From assembly GCF_016863015.1 (NCBI RefSeq), contig NZ_BOOB01000046.1, positions 1 through 64,000 of the forward strand: 64,000 nucleotides of DNA, in the 5' to 3' direction. Under the pieces are notes generated by a model. That model saw only the letters and a program-made list of their open reading frames with translations, was not told the DNA's origin and made no database searches. A program made the position numbers and the translations under genes. Shown here piece after piece: positions 46,880-54,716 of the stretch; position 1 is the stretch's first letter, and the number at the start of each line of letters is the position of its first letter. This DNA is from Microbispora amethystogenes (GTDB lineage Bacteria; Actinomycetota; Actinomycetes; Streptosporangiales; Streptosporangiaceae).

Positions 46880-48016
46880 TCAGCGGCCGTTGAAGGCGTC
46901 CCGCAGGCGCGAGAAGAAGCCCTGCTGGCCGGGAGAGAACTTGCCGGGCGGCCGCTCCTCCCCGCGCAGCTTCGACAGCTCCCTGAGCAGTTCCTCCTGC
47001 TGCGGGTCGAGCTTGGTCGGCGTCTCGACGTTCACGTGGATCAGCAGGTCGCCCCGGCCGGTCTCGTTGAGCCGCTGGATGCCCTTGCCGTACAGGGGGA
47101 TGACCTGACCGGCCTGGGTGCCGGGCCGCACGTCGATGGCCTCCGCGCCGTCGAGGGTGTCGATCGACAGCACGGTGCCGAGCGCGGCGGCGGTCATCGG
47201 GATCTGGACGGTGCAGTGGAGGTCGTCGCCGCGGCGTTCGAAGATCTGGTGCGGCCGCTCGACGATCTCCAGGAACAGGTCGCCCGGAGGGCCTCCGCCC
47301 GGCCCGACCTCGCCCTCGCCCGCGAGCTGGATGTGCGTGCCGTCCTCGACGCCGGCCGGGATCCGCACCTTGATCGTGCGCCGGGTCCTGACCCGTCCCT
47401 CGCCCGAGCACTCCATGCAGGGGTGCCGGATGACGCTGCCGTACCCCCCGCACTGGGGGCAGGGGCGGGACGTCATGACCTGGCCCAGGAACGAGCGGGT
47501 GACCTGCGAGACCTCGCCCCGCCCGTGACACATGTCGCAGGTGTCGGGGTGGGTGCCGGACGCCGCCCCGGAGCCCTGGCAGACCTCGCAGACCACGGCC
47601 GTGTCGACCACGATCTCGCGCGTGGTGCCGAAGGCCGACTCCGCGAGGTCCAGTTCGACCCGGATGGTGGCGTTGCGGCCCCGGCGGGCGCGTGAGCGGG
47701 GGCCCCGCGCGGCGCCTGCCGAGCCGAAGAAGGCGTCCATGATGTCGCTGAACGGGAAGCCCGCGCCGAAGCCGCCCGCACCGGCCGGCCCGCCGCCACT
47801 CGCGAACGGATCGGCGCCCATGTCGTACATGCGGCGCTTGCCCGCGTCGGACAGCACCTCGTACGCCTGGTTGATCTCCTTGAACCGCTCCTGGGTCTCC
47901 GGGTCGGGGTTGACGTCCGGATGCAGCTCACGGGCGAGACGGCGATACGCCTTCTTGATCTCTTCCTGGCTGGCGTCGCGCCGGACGCCAAGGGTCGCGT
48001 AGTAGTCGTTGGACAC
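46880..48016 (-). CDS. dnaJ: Molecular chaperone DnaJ (actinobacterial DnaJ2 type)
   Basis: This 378-residue Hsp40 has a J-domain with HPD at residues 32-34, a short G/F segment, a zinc-finger domain of four CxxCxGxG repeats ([32 protein letters not shown]) and the C-terminal substrate-binding domain ([27 protein letters not shown]). It stimulates DnaK ATPase. GTG 48016 follows the hrcA stop (TAA 48017-48019) immediately, so it is co-transcribed with the repressor. Confidence 0.98.
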   Translation of the reverse strand: MSNDYYATLGVRRDASQEEIKKAYRRLARELHPDVNPDPETQERFKEINQAYEVLSDAGKRRMYDMGADPFASGGGPAGAGGFGAGFPFSDIMDAFFGSAGAARGPRSRARRGRNATIRVELDLAESAFGTTREIVVDTAVVCEVCQGSGAASGTHPDTCDMCHGRGEVSQVTRSFLGQVMTSRPCPQCGGYGSVIRHPCMECSGEGRVRTRRTIKVRIPAGVEDGTHIQLAGEGEVGPGGGPPGDLFLEIVERPHQIFERRGDDLHCTVQIPMTAAALGTVLSIDTLDGAEAIDVRPGTQAGQVIPLYGKGIQRLNETGRGDLLIHVNVETPTKLDPQQEELLRELSKLRGEERPPGKFSPGQQGFFSRLRDAFNGR

Positions 48017-49030
48017 TTATGACCCCGCCAGGATCTGGCCGACGTACCGCGCCACAGCGCGCACCGCACCCATCGTCACCGGATAGTCCATTCGTGTCGG
48101 GCCCAGCACTCCCAGCCGGGCCAGTTCCTTGTCGCCCGAACCGTATCCGGCGGCCACGATAGAGGTGCCGCGCAGCCCGCTGTAGGGGTTCTCGGATCCG
48201 ATTCTGACGGTGAGTTCGGACAGCCCGCCGGTCTCGCCCAGCAGGCGCATGAGCACGACCTGCTCCTCCAGAGCCTCGAGCACGTCGCGCAGGCCCACGC
48301 TGAAGTCGGCGCCCGCCAGATTGGCCGTACCGCCGAAGACGATCTTCTCCTCGTGCCGCTCGACGAGCGTCTCAAGGAGCACGGACATGATGGTCGCCAC
48401 CACCGGCCTCTCCTCCGGCGGCAGCCGTTCGGGAATGCCGGCCACGGTCTCGGGCACCTGCGAGAGCCAGCACCCGTCGAGGCAGCCGTTCAGCACGGAG
48501 CGCAGGTTCGCGATCCGGTCCTCGGCGAGCGCCTCGGGCAGGTCGACCACCCGCTGCTCCACCCGCCCGGTGTTCGTGATCAGCACCAGCATGACCCGGC
48601 GCTCCGCCAGCGGGACGATCTCCACGTGGCGGACCGACGACCGGGTGAGGGAGGGATACTGCACGACGGCCACCTGCCGGGTGAGCTGCGCGAGCAGCCG
48701 CACCGTGCGCATGACGATCTCGTCGAGGTCGACCGCCCCGGCGAGGAACGTCTCGATGGCCCTGCGCTCCGCCCCGGACAGCGGCTTGATCTGCGACAGC
48801 CGGTCGACGAACAGGCGGTATCCCTTGTCGGTCGGGACCCGTCCGGCGCTGGTGTGCGGCTGCGTGATGTAGCCCTGCTCCTCCAGCGCCGCCATGTCGT
48901 TGCGGATGGTCGCCGGGGAGACGCCGAGGTTGTGCCTGTCCGCCAGGGCCTTGGACCCCACCGGCTCGTTGGTGGACACGTAGTCCTCGACGATGGCGCG
49001 CAGGACGGCGAGCTTGCGGTCGTCGAGCAA
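48017..49030 (-). CDS. hrcA: Heat-inducible transcriptional repressor HrcA
   Basis: This 337-residue repressor starts with a winged-helix ([64 protein letters not shown] in layout) and has the HrcA inserted dimerising/GAF-like domain. TTG 49030 is chosen since GGGAGGTGA is right upstream. The CIRCE element lies at 49065-49091, so the operon hrcA-dnaJ is autoregulated; GroEL is the known modulator. Confidence 0.98.
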   Translation of the reverse strand: MLDDRKLAVLRAIVEDYVSTNEPVGSKALADRHNLGVSPATIRNDMAALEEQGYITQPHTSAGRVPTDKGYRLFVDRLSQIKPLSGAERRAIETFLAGAVDLDEIVMRTVRLLAQLTRQVAVVQYPSLTRSSVRHVEIVPLAERRVMLVLITNTGRVEQRVVDLPEALAEDRIANLRSVLNGCLDGCWLSQVPETVAGIPERLPPEERPVVATIMSVLLETLVERHEEKIVFGGTANLAGADFSVGLRDVLEALEEQVVLMRLLGETGGLSELTVRIGSENPYSGLRGTSIVAAGYGSGDKELARLGVLGPTRMDYPVTMGAVRAVARYVGQILAGS

Positions 49031-49064
49031 TGTGTCACCTCCCTGTGCCCTGGAAACACCGACT

Positions 49065-49091
49065 CTGGCACTCTGTGTTCCCGAGTGCCAA
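49065..49091. promoter_or_regulatory. CIRCE element (HrcA operator)
   Basis: CTGGCACTC-N9-GAGTGCCAA: nine-base arms with one end mismatch and a nine-base spacer, matching the CIRCE consensus (TTAGCACTC-N9-GAGTGCTAA). It lies 35 bases before the hrcA TTG. Confidence 0.93.
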
Positions 49092-49206
49092 GTGTACGGC
49101 TACGACCGCTCGGCGTGCGATAACGAGGAGACGATCAGGGGCAACGCGACTTGATTGCGGGCGCATCGGGCGAGCCGGCGGCCCGGGATTTGCTAGCGTT
49201 CCCCGC

Positions 49207-50022
49207 ATGTACGGGCGGGACGTGCTTTCCGGAGACTGGCGGCGACCACGGCGGGGGCAGATCCCCGAGATCCCGGCCGAGCCCGACCTCGTGGTCGAGG
49301 ACGCCGAGGGCCGCTTCTGCGGCGCGGTGGTGGACTGCGACAAGGAGGCCGTGACGCTGGAGGACCGCTTCGGGCGGCGCCGGGTGTTCCCGCTGACCCC
49401 CGCCGGGTTCCTCCTCGACGGCAGGCCGGTGACGCTGGTCCGTCCCCAGGCGCGGCCGTCCGGCCCGCTGCGGAGCGCCTCCGGGTCGATCGCGGTCGAG
49501 GGGCTGCGCGCCCAGGTCGCCAAGGAGAGCCGCATCTACGTCGAGGGCGTCCACGACGCCGCGCTGGTCGAGAAGATCTGGGGCCACGACCTGCGGGTGG
49601 AGGGGGTCGTCGTCGAGTTCCTGGAGGGCGTCGACGATCTGCCCGCGATCGTGGAGGAGTTCGGCCCGGAGCCGGGCAGGCGGCTGGGCGTGCTCGTGGA
49701 CCACCTGGTGCCCGGCTCCAAGGAGAGCCGCATCGCCGCCCGGGTCTCCGGCGCGGACGTGCTCGTCGTCGGGCACCCCTTCGTGGACATCTGGCAGGCG
49801 GTCAAGCCCCGTTCGCTCGGCATCCCGGCGTGGCCGGACGTGCCGCGCGGCGTGCCGTGGAAGGAGGGCGTGATCGCCGCCCTGGGCTGGCGGATGGACC
49901 CCCAGGAGGCGTGGCGACACATCCTCGGCCGCGTCACGACCTTCGCCGATCTGGAGCCCGAACTGCTCGGCCGCGTGGAAGAACTCATCGACTTCGTCAC
50001 AGCCCCGGATCAGGCGGATTAG
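49207..50022 (+). CDS. DUF3097 family protein
   Basis: This 271-residue actinobacterial protein matches DUF3097: DVLSGDWRRPRRGQIPEIPAEPDLVVEDAEG..., ESRIYVEGVHDAALVEKIWGHDLRVEGVVVEFLEGVDDL, then LGVLVDHLVPGSKESRIA and VLVVGHPFVDIWQAVKP. The central part with VEGVHDAALVEK...VLVDHLVPGSKE recalls a Toprim-like fold, with E and D in the expected places. Role unknown. ATG 49207. It is divergent from hrcA and convergent with hemW (four-base overlap of stops). Confidence 0.92.
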   Translation: MYGRDVLSGDWRRPRRGQIPEIPAEPDLVVEDAEGRFCGAVVDCDKEAVTLEDRFGRRRVFPLTPAGFLLDGRPVTLVRPQARPSGPLRSASGSIAVEGLRAQVAKESRIYVEGVHDAALVEKIWGHDLRVEGVVVEFLEGVDDLPAIVEEFGPEPGRRLGVLVDHLVPGSKESRIAARVSGADVLVVGHPFVDIWQAVKPRSLGIPAWPDVPRGVPWKEGVIAALGWRMDPQEAWRHILGRVTTFADLEPELLGRVEELIDFVTAPDQAD

Positions 50023-51239
50023 GGGGTCAGGTCGCGTACGACGGCGTCGGCGAGGAGCCGGCCGCGCAGCGTGAGCACGGCCCGGCCCGCCTTGAACGCC
50101 TCGGTCTCCAGCAGGCCGCTCCCCAGCGCCCGCGCGCAGGCCGTACGCGCCTCGGGGGCGAGGTCGGCGAGCGGGAAGCCCGAGGCGAGGCGCAGCTCCA
50201 GCATGACGCGCTCGACGGCCCGGTCCTCCGCCGTCAGCACCTCGCGGGCGTGTGCCGGCGAGGCCCCCTCCGCCAGGCGGGCGGCGTACGCCGCGGGGTG
50301 CTTGACATTCCACCAGCGGGTGCCGCCGACGTGGCTGTGCGCCCCCGGGCCGACCCCCCACCAGTCGCCGCCGGTCCAGTAGAGCAGGTTGTGGCGGCAG
50401 CGGGCCTCGTCTCCCGCCGCCCAGTTGGAGATCTCGTACCAGCTCAGGCCCGCGGCCGTCAGCGCCTCCTCGGCGATGAGGTAGCGGTCGGCCGCCACGT
50501 CGTCCTCGGGCATCGGCAGCTCGCCGCGCCGGATGCGGGCGGCGAGCCGGGTGCCGTCCTCCACGATCAGGGAGTACGCCGAGACGTGGTCGGGCCCGGC
50601 CGCCAGGGCGGCCTCCAGCGAGGCCCGCCAGTCGTCGTCGCTCTCCCCAGGCGTGCCGTAGATCAGGTCGAGGTTGACGTGCTCGAACCCGGCCGCACGG
50701 GCCTCCCGTACGGCCTCGGCGGGGCGGCCGGGCGTGTGCCGCCGGTCGAGGACGGCGAGGACGTGCTCGCCCGCGCTCTGCATGCCGAAGCTCACGCGGG
50801 TGAAGCCGCCCTCCCGCAGTTCCTTCAGGTAGGTCGGGTCGACGGACTCGGGGTTGGCCTCGGTCGTCACCTCGGCGCCCGGCCGCAGGCCGAACTCCTC
50901 GGCGACGGCGTCCAGGATCCGTACGAGGTCGGCGGCGGGCAGCAGCGTCGGCGTGCCACCGCCGAAGAAGACGGTCTCGACCGGCGGCGCGGCGTCCCCG
51001 AGCACCCGCCGGGCCAGCCGCACCTCCTCGATCGCGGTGGCGGCGTAGTCGCGCTGCGCGGCGCCCGGGCCCAGCTCGGCGGCCGTGTAGGTGTTGAAGT
51101 CGCAGTAGCCGCAGCGCGTCGCGCAGAACGGCACGTGCACGTAGAAGCCGAACGGACGGGAGCCGAGCCCGTCGAGGGCTCCGGGCGGCAGCGCGCCGCT
51201 CGCGGGGGCGGGATCGCCGTCGGGAAGAACGGAAGGCAC
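50019..51239 (-). CDS. hemW: Radical SAM protein HemW (heme chaperone)
   Basis: This 406-residue radical SAM protein has the CATRCGYC cluster (Cys39, Cys43, Cys46), FFGGGTPTLLPAADLVRILDAV, TEANPESVDP and VSFGMQSAG; the C-terminal HemN_C domain carries WGVGPGAHSHVGGTRWWN. HemW is a heme chaperone, distinct from coproporphyrinogen dehydrogenase HemN by the missing fourth Cys and lack of an N-terminal extension. GTG 51239 has TGGAGGG upstream. Gene order with lepA matches other actinobacteria apart from the inserted genes. Confidence 0.93.
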   Translation of the reverse strand: MPSVLPDGDPAPASGALPPGALDGLGSRPFGFYVHVPFCATRCGYCDFNTYTAAELGPGAAQRDYAATAIEEVRLARRVLGDAAPPVETVFFGGGTPTLLPAADLVRILDAVAEEFGLRPGAEVTTEANPESVDPTYLKELREGGFTRVSFGMQSAGEHVLAVLDRRHTPGRPAEAVREARAAGFEHVNLDLIYGTPGESDDDWRASLEAALAAGPDHVSAYSLIVEDGTRLAARIRRGELPMPEDDVAADRYLIAEEALTAAGLSWYEISNWAAGDEARCRHNLLYWTGGDWWGVGPGAHSHVGGTRWWNVKHPAAYAARLAEGASPAHAREVLTAEDRAVERVMLELRLASGFPLADLAPEARTACARALGSGLLETEAFKAGRAVLTLRGRLLADAVVRDLTP

Positions 51240-51396
51240 CCCTCCAGTCTGCCGCCAGTCGCACCCTGCCGAGGCAGGCGTGAGAGGCGTCACCCCCGCT
51301 GAGTAACAGATGGGCAACGAGCACCAGAAGATCATCGGATGCCCCTTAACAGCCGACCACAATGATCGCTGCTGTAGGACACTAATGGGGGATCTG

Positions 51397-51993
51397 ATGA
51401 AACAGTTCAAGGTGGCCGCGTGCCTGCTCCTCGCCGGCGCGAGCACGGTCGTCACGCCCGCGCCCGTTCTCGCCCGGTCGGCGACCCCGGCGTCCGCTCC
51501 GTCGCTCACCTCGGCGACCGTTCGGGACGCGTCCGCCCTGAAGTGCCAGAACCGCAGCATCAAGTCCCGGGCGAACGGCAGGTATGTCTCCGCGGAACTC
51601 GGTTACGGCACGTCGGATTCCCGCTATGGGATGCTGCGCGCCCGCGCCACCGGCGTCGGCCCCTGGGAGAAGTTCCGGATCTGCTACAACGGCCGCAATT
51701 ACACGATCCAGTCCCGGCACAACGGCAAGTACGTCTCCGCGGAACTCGGTTACGGCACGTCGGATTCCCGCTATGGGATGCTGCGCGCCCGCGCGACCTC
51801 CGCCGGCACCTGGGAGAGGTTCTTCATCACCTCCTGCGGAACGGGCTGCGTGCTTATCGAAGCCGCCAACTTGAAGTACGTCGCGGCGGAACTCGGTTAC
51901 GGCAAGACGGATTCCCGGTACGGGATGCTGCGCGGCCGCACCCCCGACGTCAGCTACAAGATCGGCCCTTGGGAGAAGTTCAGCGTCCAGTAG
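51397..51993 (+). CDS. Secreted protein with three fascin-like beta-trefoil repeats
   Basis: This 198-residue exported protein has a signal peptide (MKQFKVAACLLLAGASTVVTPAPVLA) and three repeats of 47-49 residues, each with GKYVSAELGYGTSDSRYGMLRARA or a near form and a W-E-K/R-F end. That pattern fits fascin-like/actin-crosslinking beta-trefoil modules. Copies 1 and 2 share 62 identical bases (51586-51647 and 51733-51794), so the duplication is very recent. ATG 51397 has GGGGGA five bases upstream. It may bind carbohydrate or surface ligands; not tested by any known motif. Confidence 0.8.
   Translation: MKQFKVAACLLLAGASTVVTPAPVLARSATPASAPSLTSATVRDASALKCQNRSIKSRANGRYVSAELGYGTSDSRYGMLRARATGVGPWEKFRICYNGRNYTIQSRHNGKYVSAELGYGTSDSRYGMLRARATSAGTWERFFITSCGTGCVLIEAANLKYVAAELGYGKTDSRYGMLRGRTPDVSYKIGPWEKFSVQ
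51586..51794 (+). repeat. 62-bp perfect direct repeat in the fascin-like gene
   Basis: Identical 62-base tracts begin at 51586 and 51733 (147-base offset, 49 codons). A third copy near 51880 is diverged. Marks recent in-frame duplication or gene conversion. Confidence 0.9.
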
Positions 51994-52058
51994 GGCCGCC
52001 GCCCGGGCCGTCCGGCCTGCGGGCGATGACCGGCGGAGACGGAACCGGGACAGGCCCG

Positions 52059-52436
52059 TCAGGGGTGACACTCGTCGGGCCGTAACGGCCAGTCGCGCAG
52101 AGGCAGACGAACGACCCGCCAGAAGATTATGAAGGGAAATACGAAAACCCCGAAAAAGGGGACCAGGTACATGAGACAGTCTCGCCGCCGGTAGGACACC
52201 TTCGGCGTCAGGAAGAAAAGGGCCGCCATAGGCGAAAGCCGAGCCCCCACGGCCAGCGCGTCCCGGAGGGGCAGCGGCCAGCCGATCTGGTCGTCAACGT
52301 ACCACGAAAGACTGATCGGAAACGCCACAAGGGCGACCCAAAGAAGAAAAGCGAGAGTCACTCGAACACTCTTGTGCCGCCGGACTTCGAGCGACCGTCG
52401 GACGCCGGTTCCCGACGGGGCGAGTTCTTGTGCCAT
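52059..52436 (-). CDS. Hypothetical membrane protein
   Basis: This 125-residue protein has three predicted transmembrane helices (VTLAFLLWVALVAFPISLSWYV; GARLSPMAALFFLTP; LMYLVPFFGVFVFPFIIFWRVV) and basic ends. I do not recognise a family. ATG 52436. It is convergent with the fascin-like gene and divergent from the broken chitinase. Slightly more AT-rich than its neighbours. Confidence 0.7.
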   Translation of the reverse strand: MAQELAPSGTGVRRSLEVRRHKSVRVTLAFLLWVALVAFPISLSWYVDDQIGWPLPLRDALAVGARLSPMAALFFLTPKVSYRRRDCLMYLVPFFGVFVFPFIIFWRVVRLPLRDWPLRPDECHP

Positions 52437-52544
52437 CTACGTCTCGGCGCTTCCGTGGGGGGTTGTCTGGCGTTGCCATGAATTGTCGACTCCAACGGTA
52501 TCGTCAAGTCGGCCAGACAACTCCCCCATGCCGTAATCGCGAGC

Positions 52545-52760
52545 ATGCTCCACCACCTGGCCGCCGGGCTCGCGCCGGTCCAAGCGCACGCCACGACGGG
52601 CGCGGACCGCTACAAGCGCGTCGCGTACTTCATCCAGTGGGGCGTGTACGGCTAGAACTTCCGTGTTCGGGACGTGGACGTCAGCGGGGCGGCGGCGAAA
52701 CTGACCCATCTCAACTACGCCTTCGGCTTCGTCGGCCCCGAGGGCACCTGCTGCCGGATT
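52545..52760 (+). pseudogene. GH18 chitinase N-terminal relic with internal stop
   Basis: The frame reads LAAGLAPVQAHAT, a signal peptide end, then DRYKRVAYFIQWGVYG, a TAG stop (52653-52655), then NFRVRDVDVSGAAAKLTHLN and YAFGFVGPEGTC. This is the first strand and following helix of a GH18 chitinase. The frame ends at the left end of a TnpB element. The catalytic DxxDxDxE part is absent. See 54257 for the C-terminal relic. Confidence 0.85.
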
Positions 52761-54256
52761 CGCCCGTAGTGCTCTGGCCTGCAGGCCAGGGGTGAAGCGG
52801 ACCCGCCCGCGTAGCGGGGCAAGTAAAGCCGATTCGCCGCCAAGGCGGATCGACGTTCAAGCAGCGTCATGCCCCGGTAGTCACGAAAACCACGTGGGCC
52901 TGCAGGACGAAAACGCAATTCCTGCCGACTCTGACATCTCCATGTTCGATCACAGACCAATCGGTATCGTCACGGTGTGCAGCTCAGGTACAACTTCCGC
53001 CTCCACCCGACGCCTGGTCAGCGTGCCGCGCTGGCACGGGCGTTCGGGTGCGCGCGGGTCGTGTTCAACGACGGGCTGCGGGCACGGCAGGACGCCCGGG
53101 AGCACGGCTTGCCGTACATCTGCGACGGGGAGTTGTCCACGCGGGTCATCACCGACGCGAAGAAAACCTCCGAGCGTTCCTGGCTGGGCGAAGTGTCCGC
53201 CGTGGTGTTACAGCAGGCGCTGGCGGACCTGAACAAGGCGTACCGGAACTTCTTCGACTCGATCACCGGCAAGCGGAAGGGGCCGAAGGTCGCCCCGCCC
53301 CGGTTCCGGTCCAAAAGGGACAACCGGCAGGCGATCCGCTTCACCAAGAACGCCCGGTTCTCCATCACCGCGAGCGGGAGGCTTCGCCTACCGAAGATCG
53401 GAGACCTTCCGGTCCGCTGGTCCCGCACCCTACCCTCCGAACCCTCATCAGTGACGGTGATCAAGGACGCGGCCGGGCGGTACTTCGCCTCGTTCGTGGT
53501 CGAGGTCGCCGAACAACCCCTGCCGCCGGTCGAGCCGGAGGCAGGGATCGACCTCGGACTGACCGCCTTCGCGGTCCTGTCCAACGGGCGGAAGATCGAC
53601 GCCCCACGTTTCCTGCGCCGGGCCGAGAAGAAACTCAAACACCTCCAGCGGGCGCTGTCCCGCAAGGCCAAAGGGTCGAACAACCGGGCCAAAGCCCGGC
53701 AGGAGGTCGCCCGCCGGCACGCGAAGGTCGCCGACGCGCGCCGCGAGTTCCACCACCAGCTGTCCACCCGGATAGTTCGCGACAACCAAGCGATCTACGT
53801 GGAAGACCTGGCGGTCAAGGGACTGGCGCGCACGAGGCTGTCCAAGAGCGTGCACGACGCGGGCTGGTCGTCCTTCGTCGGCATGCTGGAGTACAAAGCC
53901 CGCCTGCACGGGCGGGCCTTCCATCGAATCGACCGGTGGTTCCCCTCCTCGAAACGGTGTTCTGCGTGCGGGGCGGTCGCCGGGTCGATGCCGTTGAACG
54001 TCCGGTCGTGGCGGTGCCCCTGCGGGGCGGCCCATGACCGGGACGTCAACGCCGCGAAGAACATCCTCGCCGCCGGACGGGCGGAGAGGTCAAACGCCTC
54101 CCACACCCGTGGGCGGGACGGCACACGCCGTCCCGGTGGAGGGCAGGTAAGACCACCCCACCAGGTGGCACAGCCCGGTGAAGCAGGAAGCCACAGAGGT
54201 GCCGCATAACACGGCACGGACTGAATCCCCAGCCCTCAAGCCGGGGAGCGCGTCAA
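52757..54256 (+). mobile_element. IS605-type element with tnpB only
   Basis: This element lies in a GH18 gene. The left part holds the palindrome CTGGCCTGCAGGCCAG (52774-52789) and further GC hairpins. The right end is the actinobacterial IS605-type terminus GAATCCCCAGCCCTCAAGCC, ending GGGGAGCGCGTCAA at 54256, with a hairpin at 54227-54246. No tnpA is present, so it depends on another element for movement or is immobile. The left boundary is approximate to within 20 bases. Chitinase sequence resumes after 54256 but with some 150 residues missing between the halves. Confidence 0.85.
52977..54209 (+). CDS. tnpB: TnpB RNA-guided nuclease (IS605 OrfB)
   Basis: This 410-residue protein has the TnpB layout: N-terminal HTH_OrfB (LHPTPGQRAALARAFGCARVVFNDGL), RuvC I GIDLGL (Asp192), RuvC II IYVEDLAVKGL (Glu276), a zinc ribbon with CSAC (328, 331) and CPCG (347, 349), and RuvC III HDRDVNAAKN (Asp356). 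All catalytic residues are intact. TnpB is the ancestor of Cas12, guided by a reRNA from the element's right end. GTG 52977 is the start. The last 45 residues are encoded by the region that also forms the reRNA. Confidence 0.95.
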   Translation: MQLRYNFRLHPTPGQRAALARAFGCARVVFNDGLRARQDAREHGLPYICDGELSTRVITDAKKTSERSWLGEVSAVVLQQALADLNKAYRNFFDSITGKRKGPKVAPPRFRSKRDNRQAIRFTKNARFSITASGRLRLPKIGDLPVRWSRTLPSEPSSVTVIKDAAGRYFASFVVEVAEQPLPPVEPEAGIDLGLTAFAVLSNGRKIDAPRFLRRAEKKLKHLQRALSRKAKGSNNRAKARQEVARRHAKVADARREFHHQLSTRIVRDNQAIYVEDLAVKGLARTRLSKSVHDAGWSSFVGMLEYKARLHGRAFHRIDRWFPSSKRCSACGAVAGSMPLNVRSWRCPCGAAHDRDVNAAKNILAAGRAERSNASHTRGRDGTRRPGGGQVRPPHQVAQPGEAGSHRGAA

Positions 54257-54272
54257 TCGGCCGACCCCTGGG
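54080..54272 (+). ncRNA. Probable TnpB guide RNA (omega/reRNA) with chitinase-derived guide
   Basis: By analogy with known TnpB systems the guide RNA overlaps the tnpB 3' end and extends through the right end (hairpin 54227-54246, GCGTCAA at 54250-54256) into flanking DNA; the first 16 or so bases after 54256 (TCGGCCGACCCCTGGG) would be the guide. Boundaries are inferred; the RNA itself was not seen. Confidence 0.5.
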
Positions 54273-54657
54273 CCCCCCCGACTGGCAGCGCCCGGTACCC
54301 GCCCGCAAGATCGTCGTCGGCGTCCCCGCGTACGGCCAGGGCTGGACCGGGGTCACCTCCCGCGGCGACGGCCGCTACGCCCCCGCCGCCGGGCCCGCGC
54401 CCGGCACCTGGGCCGCCGGCAGCGACGACTACAAGAACCTCGTCGGCAAGCCCGGCAAGCGCCACCGCGACCTGCTCACCGGCGCCCTCTGGCTCTACGA
54501 CGGCAATGAGTTCTGGTCGTACGACGACCCCGCCGTCATGCTGCAGAAGGCCGCCTACATCCGCCTCAAGGGCCTCGGCGGCTCCATGCCCTGGTCCATC
54601 GACCAGGACGACGCCAAGGCCTCCCTCACCACCGCCCTCTACTCCGTCCTCAGGTGA
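54257..54657 (+). pseudogene. GH18 chitinase C-terminal relic
   Basis: The frame reads GPPDWQRPVPARKIVVGVPAYGQGWTGV then SDDYKNLVGKPGKRH, ALWLYDGNEFWSYDDPAVML and LKGLGGSMPWSIDQDDAK, the final beta strands of a GH18 chitinase ending in TGA at 54655. It is joined to the IS right end; the conserved middle (with DxxDxDxE) is missing. Followed by a 19-bp perfect terminator hairpin at 54659. Confidence 0.85.
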
Positions 54658-54658
54658 G

Positions 54659-54703
54659 CGGATGGGGGACCGGGGCGCTGCCCCCGCCCCGGTCCCCCAT
54701 CCG
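54659..54703. terminator. 19-bp perfect terminator hairpin
   Basis: CGGATGGGGGACCGGGGCG (54659-54677) pairs perfectly with CGCCCCGGTCCCCCATCCG (54685-54703) across a 7-base loop. It lies between the chitinase relic stop and the convergent alpha-galactosidase stop and can serve both. Confidence 0.85.
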
Positions 54704-54716
54704 TACCGTCAGAGGG

